Assembly (NCBI GenBank): GCA_024278655.1
Contig: JAJRSV010000296.1
Span: 1-8,378, forward strand
Length of the DNA: 8,378 bases
Direction of reading: 5' to 3'
DNA from: Bacteroidota bacterium
Lineage (GTDB): Bacteria > Bacteroidota > Ignavibacteria > Ignavibacteriales > Ignavibacteriaceae
Part shown: piece by piece, positions 1 through 4,908 of the stretch
How positions within the stretch are numbered: position 1 is the stretch's first letter
Layout: each line of letters opens with the position of its first letter
Translations under genes and position numbers: made by a program
The notes under the pieces: generated by a model
The model's input: only the letters and a program-made list of their open reading frames with translations
Told to the model about the DNA's origin: nothing
The model's database searches: none

Positions 1-390
1 AAACATAAACTTAAAATATGCACCGTTACTTCCGCCAATGCTTTTGTCTATTCGAACACAAAGAAAAGCTTTAAAGAATATTTTAATCAGAGGGCAAGAC
101 ATACGCAAACGTCTTTTCATTATCCGCTTAAACAAAAATCGTTTCTTGTCCTCTGGCACTTTTTGAACATTACATTTTTACTTTCAATCTTTTTGACGCC
201 GGTGAACATTTTATTCATACTTCCCTTTTCGGTGAAAATTATTTTTGATGTTACTTCATCCTTTATCTATCAAAAAAAGTTCGGATATAAATTCAATCTT
301 TTTGAAATTATTTATCTTCAAATTCTTTACGAGATATTTCTTATTGTTCACATACTGAATGCTAAATTCGGAAAAGTTAAATGGAAGTAA
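1..390 (+). CDS. Family 2 glycosyltransferase, C-terminal part (5' truncated)
   Basis: The reading frame is open from the first base to the TAA at 388-390, so this is the last 129 residues of a longer protein whose start lies outside the window. The visible part begins with a strand resembling the end of a GT2 catalytic domain (ICTVTSANAFVYS). The run SFKEYFNQRARHTQTSFHY (residues 23-41) follows; it resembles the QxxRW acceptor-site region of membrane GT2 enzymes, with His in place of Trp. A long hydrophobic stretch (about residues 50-80) then suggests membrane helices, as in Bacteroidota GT2 proteins of surface polysaccharide synthesis. The catalytic DxD lies upstream and is not visible. The gene overlaps the methyltransferase by 10 bp, which suggests translational coupling. 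The donor and acceptor sugars cannot be inferred. The family call is fairly likely, not certain. Confidence 0.68.
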   Translation, partial: KHKLKICTVTSANAFVYSNTKKSFKEYFNQRARHTQTSFHYPLKQKSFLVLWHFLNITFLLSIFLTPVNILFILPFSVKIIFDVTSSFIYQKKFGYKFNLFEIIYLQILYEIFLIVHILNAKFGKVKWK

Positions 391-1220
391 CAAAGCAGGA
401 TATACATTGGCTCGATGAATCGCATCCTAATTATGAACGATGGAAGCGCGCAAGAGAGATTGCCGTTCAAAGAGGTGAGTTTGTTAAGTCGGTTATCCGT
501 AAGGTTATAACTCCGGAAGGATTAAACATACTCGATCTCGGTTCGGGTGAGGGCGGAACCTCGATAGCATTTGCAGAGGATAATTCGGTTGTGAGTTTCG
601 ACTTGAGTAAAGTACGTTTATTACGCCAGCAAAACGGTACTGGTAATTTTAATAAAGTATTTGGCAACGCAAAGCTTCTGCCTTTCAAAAATAATACATT
701 CGATTTGATAATTTTACAGGATGTTATTGAACACATTGATAAAAGAGAAGAAATTGTAATTGAGTTAAACAGAATATTGAAAAACAGCGGTGTGATTTAT
801 TTAAGCACACCGAATAAACTTTCTTTAATAAACATCATTTCGGATCCACACTGGGGATTGCCGATTGTATCTTTGTTGAAACGTGAATCAATAAAAAAAT
901 ATTATTTAAAGAAATTCAGACCGCAGGATTATGACAGAAGCGATATTGCGGTGCTGTTATCATTCAACCAAATCAAAAAAATGTTTGAAGATAAATTTGA
1001 GTTGAGACTATTTACAAAACATTCGGTAACAGAATTATTCAACGGAAACAAAGGAATTGTGTGGAGTGATTTTCACCTGAGATTAATTAGCTTCGTAAGA
1101 AAAATTAAGCTGCACAAACTTATACTTGCAATTGCAAACGATAAACAAGGGTTTATTAATAAATTTTTAACACCGACTTATTATTTCATACTTATAAAAA
1201 AATCAGAAGGTGATATCTAA
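381..1220 (+). CDS. Class I SAM-dependent methyltransferase
   Basis: This 279-residue cytosolic protein has the Rossmann-fold methyltransferase signature. Motif I is LDLGSGEGG (residues 51-59). An acidic residue ends the second strand (D74 in VSFDLS), a usual contact to the SAM ribose. The run LPFKNNTFDLIILQDVIEHI (100-119) corresponds to the post-I and motif II region of Methyltransf_11/UbiG-like enzymes, and YLSTPNK (140-146) follows it. A segment DPHWGLP (155-161) is similar to that of methyltransferases found in polysaccharide clusters. The C-terminal about 120 residues are a variable, basic, substrate-side region. The ATG at 381 lies inside the end of the glycosyltransferase gene, so the two are probably co-translated, and methylation of a glycan or glycolipid is a reasonable inference. 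The specific substrate is unknown. Confidence 0.85.
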   Translation: MEVTKQDIHWLDESHPNYERWKRAREIAVQRGEFVKSVIRKVITPEGLNILDLGSGEGGTSIAFAEDNSVVSFDLSKVRLLRQQNGTGNFNKVFGNAKLLPFKNNTFDLIILQDVIEHIDKREEIVIELNRILKNSGVIYLSTPNKLSLINIISDPHWGLPIVSLLKRESIKKYYLKKFRPQDYDRSDIAVLLSFNQIKKMFEDKFELRLFTKHSVTELFNGNKGIVWSDFHLRLISFVRKIKLHKLILAIANDKQGFINKFLTPTYYFILIKKSEGDI

Positions 1221-1247
1221 TACAAGTATCCATCACATTCTGATTTT
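1199..1247 (+). terminator. Terminator-like hairpin overlapping the methyltransferase stop
   Basis: AAAATCAGAAGGTGAT (1199-1214) and ATCACATTCTGATTTT (1232-1247) are inverted repeats that pair over 16 positions with one mismatch, around a 17-base loop. The loop contains the methyltransferase TAA (1218-1220). The 3' arm ends TTTTCTTT, a modest U-tract. The most likely role is transcription termination of the polysaccharide operon before the salvage genes. The stem is AT-rich and the U-tract interrupted, so termination may be partial. Confidence 0.55.
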
Positions 1248-1255
1248 CTTTCCAA

Positions 1256-1324
1256 CCGCTAATCTGCCTTTCGGCAGTCAGGTTACAGGAATTGATACTA
1301 ATTATCTTATTCGCACATTAGCGG
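1256..1324 (+). other. Possible structured leader upstream of cdd
   Basis: In the 216-bp gap before cdd, CCGCTAAT (1256-1263) is perfectly complementary to ATTAGCGG (1317-1324). Immediately inside the first arm lies a compact GC-rich hairpin, CTGCC-TTTC-GGCAG (1264-1277). This could be a closing stem with an inner hairpin in the 5' leader of the salvage operon. It matches no riboswitch class I recognise; the 2'-deoxyguanosine/purine riboswitch core is not present. The hairpin alone could be a dispersed repeat. No convincing promoter for cdd was found in the rest of the gap, which is AT-rich. Confidence 0.25.
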
Positions 1325-1436
1325 CAAATTATTTTTTGTTATGTCTCTCCTCAAACGAATCCGTCAATATTCTATTCAATTTCCAAAATCAAACCGAAAT
1401 GATTATTTTTCACTTCCATAAAATTTAAAGAAGCTA

Positions 1437-1829
1437 ATGAACTACGACGAACTTGTAAAAAAAGCAGTTGAAGCAAAACAGAAAGCACACGCCCCTTACT
1501 CCAACTTTCATGTTGGTGCGGCATTATTAACCGAAGACGATAAAATTTACAGCGGCTGTAATATTGAAACTGCCTCATACAGTTTGACGATATGCGCAGA
1601 ACGCACTGCGATATTCAAAGCTGTTTCCGAGGGCGAAAGAAAATTCAAAGCGATTGCTGTTGCGGGTGATACGGACGACTTCATCTCGCCGTGCGGTGCC
1701 TGCAGGCAGGTAATAAGCGACCTTTGCGGCAACGTTGATGTGATTTTGATTAACGGGAAAAACGAACACAAAATAATAAAAGCATCGGAGCTGCTGCCTT
1801 TTGCATTCAGTGATAAAGATTTGAGATGA
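1437..1829 (+). CDS. cdd: Cytidine deaminase
   Basis: The product is 130 residues, the usual length of the small homotetrameric cytidine deaminases (Bacillus type). It converts cytidine and deoxycytidine to uridine and deoxyuridine in the cytosol. Zinc site I is complete: C53-A-E-R (CAE, with catalytic proton-shuttling E55) and PCGAC at 85-89 (zinc ligands C86 and C89). The N-terminal APYSNFHVGAAL (19-30) and GCNIETASYSLTICAER (40-56) are the substrate-binding segments; N42 and E44 are the expected nucleoside contacts. R56 matches the three-cysteine tetrameric form. The ATG at 1437 gives the standard N-terminus and has no strong Shine-Dalgarno. It is the first gene of a run with tdk, nupC and punA. 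Confidence 0.97.
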   Translation: MNYDELVKKAVEAKQKAHAPYSNFHVGAALLTEDDKIYSGCNIETASYSLTICAERTAIFKAVSEGERKFKAIAVAGDTDDFISPCGACRQVISDLCGNVDVILINGKNEHKIIKASELLPFAFSDKDLR

Positions 1830-1856
1830 TAAAACTCTTTATTCATAACCACAAAC

Positions 1857-1884
1857 TTCGAACCTTGAACTTTGAACATCGAAC
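1857..1884 (+). repeat. Heptamer short tandem repeat between cdd and tdk
   Basis: Four head-to-tail 7-base units lie here: TTCGAAC, CTTGAAC, TTTGAAC and ATCGAAC, with consensus NTYGAAC. Two decayed units may precede them in phase: TCATAAC at 1843-1849 and CACAAAC at 1850-1856. The array fills much of the 64-bp gap and ends nine bases before the tdk ATG. On the opposite strand it would translate as an FKVQGSKF-type peptide, a known artefact of intergenic heptamer repeats in Bacteroidota-like genomes. Function is unknown. Confidence 0.75.
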
Positions 1885-1893
1885 AAAAAAATT

Positions 1894-2472
1894 ATGATTG
1901 ACTCATCACCTCACTTAATGCCCAAAGATACCGGCTGGATTGAAGTAATAACCGGTTGTATGTTCAGCGGAAAGACCGAAGAGCTTATCCGCCGTTTACG
2001 CAGGGCACAAATCGCAAAGCAGAAAGTAAAAATTTTTAAGCCGCTCATCGACACACGATATGCAAACGATTCAATCGTATCGCACAGCGAACAATCGCTT
2101 CCTTCAATTCAGATAAAAGATATAAATGAAGTAAGAGAACTTGTGGGTGACGCTCAGGTAATCGGCATAGACGAAGCACAATTTTTTTCGTACGATATTA
2201 TTGCAGTATGTAACGAACTTGCCAACCAGGGTAAGCGTGTAATTGTTGCAGGATTGGATCAGGATTACAAAGGCGTACCGTTCGAACCGATACCGCAGTT
2301 GCTTGCGGTTGCTGAGTATATCACCAAGTCGCTGGCTATTTGTGTTGAGTGCGGAAATCCTGCCGACAGAACACAGCGTAAAACTCATTCAAAGGAAAGA
2401 GTAATTGTAGGTGCGGCAGATATCTACGAAGCAAGATGCAGAAAATGCCATTACATTCCTGAAGAAACATAA
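1894..2472 (+). CDS. tdk: Thymidine kinase, TK1-type
   Basis: This 192-residue cytosolic enzyme phosphorylates thymidine, and probably deoxyuridine, to the 5'-monophosphate with ATP. The P-loop is GCMFSGKT (residues 21-28). The Walker B-like segment VIGIDEAQFF (89-98) carries the catalytic base E94. The structural zinc site has all four cysteines: C150-x-x-C153 and C182-x-x-C185. The thymidine-binding lasso is present as VGAADIYEARC (172-182). The length matches bacterial type II thymidine kinases. The start at 1894 is used here; an in-frame ATG at residue 9 (1918) is possible because the first conserved residues (GWIEVITG) begin at 14. The gene is followed after 9 bp by the transporter gene, whose ribosome-binding site overlaps the tdk stop. 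It takes thymidine imported by NupC and deoxyuridine made by Cdd. Confidence 0.97.
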   Translation: MIDSSPHLMPKDTGWIEVITGCMFSGKTEELIRRLRRAQIAKQKVKIFKPLIDTRYANDSIVSHSEQSLPSIQIKDINEVRELVGDAQVIGIDEAQFFSYDIIAVCNELANQGKRVIVAGLDQDYKGVPFEPIPQLLAVAEYITKSLAICVECGNPADRTQRKTHSKERVIVGAADIYEARCRKCHYIPEET

Positions 2473-2477
2473 AGGTG
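2471..2477 (+). promoter_or_regulatory. Ribosome-binding site of nupC overlapping tdk stop
   Basis: AAAGGTG begins within the tdk TAA stop and lies four bases before the nupC ATG at 2482. It fits a Shine-Dalgarno sequence and fixes that start. Its overlap with the tdk stop suggests coupled translation. Most other genes here show no such motif. Confidence 0.6.
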
Positions 2478-2481
2478 CTCA

Positions 2482-3843
2482 ATGGAATTTTTTGATATTA
2501 TAAGAGGATTTTTAGGAATACTTTTTCTCGTCGGAATTTCTTATTTGCTTTCAACAAATAAAAAAAAGATTGACTGGAAATTAGTTGTTGTTGGATTAGG
2601 ACTACAATTTGTTTTTGCCGTTTTCATTTTACGCGGAGAAGAACTTCGCAGCTTCTTTGCTCCTTTGGGCTGGCCCAAAGATTTTTTCAGTTGGATAAGC
2701 GGTTTCTTTGTTTTGATACTCGGCTTTACTATGCAGGGAGCCGAATTTGTTTTCGGCGACCTTGCAAAAGTTCCGGGCACGGAAGGAAGCATGGGTTCGT
2801 TCTTCGCGTTCCAGGTTTTACCTACTATTATCTTCTTCGCAAGCTTTATGGGAATACTTTATTACCTCGGCTTTATGCAAAAGGTAGTTAAAGCAATGGC
2901 ATGGATTATGGCAAAATTTATGGGAACCAGCGGCGCCGAGTCGCTCTCCTGCTCTGCAAATATTTTCGTGGGACAAACCGAAGCACCATTAATGATAAAG
3001 CCGTACCTAAAGGAAATGACCCGCAGCGAGATTCTGACAATTATGGTTGGCGGAATGGCAACCATAGCCGGCGGAGTAATGGCAGCGTACATTCAAATAC
3101 TTGGCAGCGCTTACGCTCAAACGCATGGCATTCCCCTTTTCGAAGCACAGCAGTTATTTGCAACCCAGCTTTTGGGTGCGAGTGTAATGGCAGCACCGGC
3201 GGCAATTGTTATTTCTAAAATTCTTGTCCCTGAAACAGGTGACCCGGTAACCAAAGGAACCGTAAAAATAGAAGTGGAAAAAGGTGCAGCCAATGTTATT
3301 GAAGCTGCGGCTAACGGTGCGGGCGAAGGATTGAAGTTAGCGTTAAACGTTGGTGCAATGCTGCTTGCATTCATTGCACTAATTGCTTTAATAAATTACG
3401 GTTTGAACCAGTTGGGCGAACTGCTTAATCTTAATGCATCACTGCAGGAATCTTACGGACAGCCGTTGAGCTTTCAATTAATTCTCGGATGGATGTTCCA
3501 GGTGGTTGCGTTCGGTATCGGTGTTCCGTGGCAGGATGCACTTAACTTCGGCAGTCTCTTCGGAACAAAAATAGTAGTCAACGAATTTGTTGCTTACACC
3601 GACCTGGGAATTCTTATTGAAACAGGAAAAATAGTTAACGAAAAAACTATTTTGATGGCAACTTACGCTTTGTGCGGTTTTGCTAACTTCAGTTCCATTG
3701 CAATACAGATTGGCGGATTGGGACCGCTTGCACCGAACAAGAAATCAACAATTGCATCTCTCGGCATAAGAGCTGTAATTGGCGGTGCATTGGCTACTTT
3801 AATGACTGCTACTCTTGCAGGGCTTTTATACTATGCCGGCTGA
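2482..3843 (+). CDS. nupC: Concentrative nucleoside transporter (CNT/NupC family)
   Basis: This 453-residue inner-membrane symporter imports nucleosides using a sodium or proton gradient. CNT hallmarks are all visible. VGQTEAPLMIKPYL (163-176) is the first helical hairpin motif, with Q165, T166 and E167. GGMATIAGGVMAAYI (190-204) follows. GTKIVVNEFVAY (361-372) matches the family signature GxKxxxNEFVAY, with E368. GFANFSSIAIQIGGLGPLAP (399-418) carries N402 and S405. By family homology with Vibrio CNT these line the nucleoside site. N-terminal helices occupy about residues 5-22 and 34-50. Whether it uses Na+ or H+, and its base preference, cannot be decided from sequence. It sits between tdk and punA, so substrate entry is encoded with the enzymes that use it. 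The symbol is by family; the exact orthologue is not certain. Confidence 0.94.
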   Translation: MEFFDIIRGFLGILFLVGISYLLSTNKKKIDWKLVVVGLGLQFVFAVFILRGEELRSFFAPLGWPKDFFSWISGFFVLILGFTMQGAEFVFGDLAKVPGTEGSMGSFFAFQVLPTIIFFASFMGILYYLGFMQKVVKAMAWIMAKFMGTSGAESLSCSANIFVGQTEAPLMIKPYLKEMTRSEILTIMVGGMATIAGGVMAAYIQILGSAYAQTHGIPLFEAQQLFATQLLGASVMAAPAAIVISKILVPETGDPVTKGTVKIEVEKGAANVIEAAANGAGEGLKLALNVGAMLLAFIALIALINYGLNQLGELLNLNASLQESYGQPLSFQLILGWMFQVVAFGIGVPWQDALNFGSLFGTKIVVNEFVAYTDLGILIETGKIVNEKTILMATYALCGFANFSSIAIQIGGLGPLAPNKKSTIASLGIRAVIGGALATLMTATLAGLLYYAG

Positions 3844-3876
3844 AAATTTATTATATAATTCATTTTATTACTTTAT

Positions 3877-4701
3877 ATGAAAATAGATTTTTCCTACAAA
3901 TACAAAGATTTAATCGAACAATTGAAAGACGAAGCTCCTTTCGAACCGGATGTTACAATTGTTTTAGGCAGCGGGCTCGGTGATTTTGCGTCTTCAGTAA
4001 AAATCATAAAATCAATCCCGACTTCAGAACTACCGGGCTATCCTCTTTCAACTGTGGAAGGACATTCCGGGGAAATTATCTTTGCGGAAGACCGGGGAAA
4101 GAAACTTTTGCTCTTTAAGGGAAGAATACATTTTTACGAAGGTTATAAAATTTATGAATGTGTGCTCCCTGTGTTTATCAGTAATAAACTGAAATGCAAT
4201 AAGATTTTAATTACAAACGCAGCCGGCGGAATAAACAGAACATTCGAACCCGGCGATTTAATGCTCGCAGAGTCGTTTAACGGAATTAGTATTAAAAAAG
4301 AATTAACCGATTTAATCGGACTCGCATCGACGGATCAAAAAAACTCTTTTCTTCACTTCCCTTCCCCTTCGATGAACAACTCGATAAGAGAAGCTGCAAT
4401 GTTTGAAAAAATATCTTTAAAAGAAGGCACTTACTGGTTTTCGAAAGGACCGAGTTACGAAACAAAAGCAGAAATAAATATGATGTATAAATTCGGAGGC
4501 GATGCGGTAGGAATGTCAACAGTGCACGAAGCGGTTTTTGCATCAACCTTGGGAATGGAAGTTGCTTCAATCTCCTGCATCACAAATTTTGCTGCAGGCA
4601 TATCATTCTCAAAACTTTCGCACAGCGAAGTAACCGAAACAGCGGACAGGGTTAAAGGTAAATTCCGGCGATTGGTAAAACGCGCCGTTTCACTCTTTTA
4701 A
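3877..4701 (+). CDS. punA: Purine nucleoside phosphorylase, trimeric (class I) type
   Basis: This 274-residue enzyme cleaves purine (deoxy)nucleosides with phosphate to base and (deoxy)ribose-1-phosphate. The length is that of the trimeric PNP family. Phosphate-site elements are GSGLG (31-35, S32), EGHSG (61-65, H63), GRIHFYEGY (82-90; R83, H85, Y87) and TNAAGG (113-118). Purine and ribose elements are GPSYETKAE (191-199, E195), VGMSTV (211-216, M213), TN (236-237) and SHSEV (248-252, H249). N237 favours 6-oxopurines (inosine/guanosine), and its being Asn rather than Asp argues against methylthioadenosine phosphorylase. Residues about 131-165 are odd: the family's usual HIN, NPLxGPN and RFPDM segment is not recognisable, and VPE after the MST motif reads VHE. 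The gene follows nupC after 33 AT-rich bases. The class is confident; the exact substrate range is not. Confidence 0.92.
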   Translation: MKIDFSYKYKDLIEQLKDEAPFEPDVTIVLGSGLGDFASSVKIIKSIPTSELPGYPLSTVEGHSGEIIFAEDRGKKLLLFKGRIHFYEGYKIYECVLPVFISNKLKCNKILITNAAGGINRTFEPGDLMLAESFNGISIKKELTDLIGLASTDQKNSFLHFPSPSMNNSIREAAMFEKISLKEGTYWFSKGPSYETKAEINMMYKFGGDAVGMSTVHEAVFASTLGMEVASISCITNFAAGISFSKLSHSEVTETADRVKGKFRRLVKRAVSLF

Positions 4702-4752
4702 TTTAAGAACAGAACCGCATCATTTATTCAAAATATACCTAAAACAGGTTAA

Positions 4753-4778
4753 GAATTATTAAATTGATGTAATAATTC
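4753..4778. repeat. Perfect AT-rich inverted repeat between punA and secD
   Basis: GAATTATTA (4753-4761) and TAATAATTC (4770-4778) are perfect inverted repeats around the 8-base spacer AATTGATG. The spacing suits a dimeric regulator's operator, about 80 bases upstream of the predicted secD promoter. It could also be a weak transcript-end hairpin for punA, but no T-tract follows. No regulator is identified. Confidence 0.4.
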
Positions 4779-4830
4779 GGCGAAACAAACAAAAACTAAT
4801 AATAAAGCTCCGTTGAAAACATCAAATTTA

Positions 4831-4862
4831 ATTGACTTTCTGAACCTGTAGCCGTAATTTTG
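4831..4862 (+). promoter_or_regulatory. Bacteroidota-type promoter for secD-secF
   Basis: TAATTTTG (4855-4862) is an exact match to the TAnnTTTG -7 element of the Bacteroidota primary sigma factor. ATTG (4831-4834) matches three of four bases of the TTTG -33 element, with a 20-base spacer, within the usual range. Transcription would start near 4868-4872, giving a leader of about 40 bases before the secD ATG at 4909. TTGACT at 4832-4837 also resembles a sigma-70 -35 box. Confidence 0.6.
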
Positions 4863-4908
4863 GCAGTTAATTAATTTTAAACCTCACACAGTAATTAAAA
4901 TAAAGTAT

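Noticed and set aside
467..736. Minus-strand open frames inside the methyltransferase, nupC, punA, secD and secF genes
   Set aside because: All lie antisense to, or out of frame with, genes having clear family motifs. None of their translations shows a domain.
1210..1428. 72-codon open frame with a GTG start after the methyltransferase
   Set aside because: The predicted peptide has no recognisable motif, the region is AT-rich and full of inverted repeats, and the start overlaps the methyltransferase end within the terminator hairpin. Treated as non-coding.
1697..1708. Perfect 12-bp palindrome TGCCTGCAGGCA
   Set aside because: It encodes the invariant GACRQ zinc-site residues of cytidine deaminase, so coding constraint explains it.
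1547..1879. 110-codon minus-strand frame beginning MFKVQGSKFVV
   Set aside because: It is antisense to cdd. Its N-terminus is simply the translated heptamer repeat, a known source of spurious FKVQ-type proteins.
3850..3859. Palindrome ATTATATAAT with a TATAAT box before punA
   Set aside because: It is pure A/T in a 33-bp AT-rich gap with no matching -35 or TTTG element upstream. A chance palindrome is the simpler reading, with punA transcribed from upstream.
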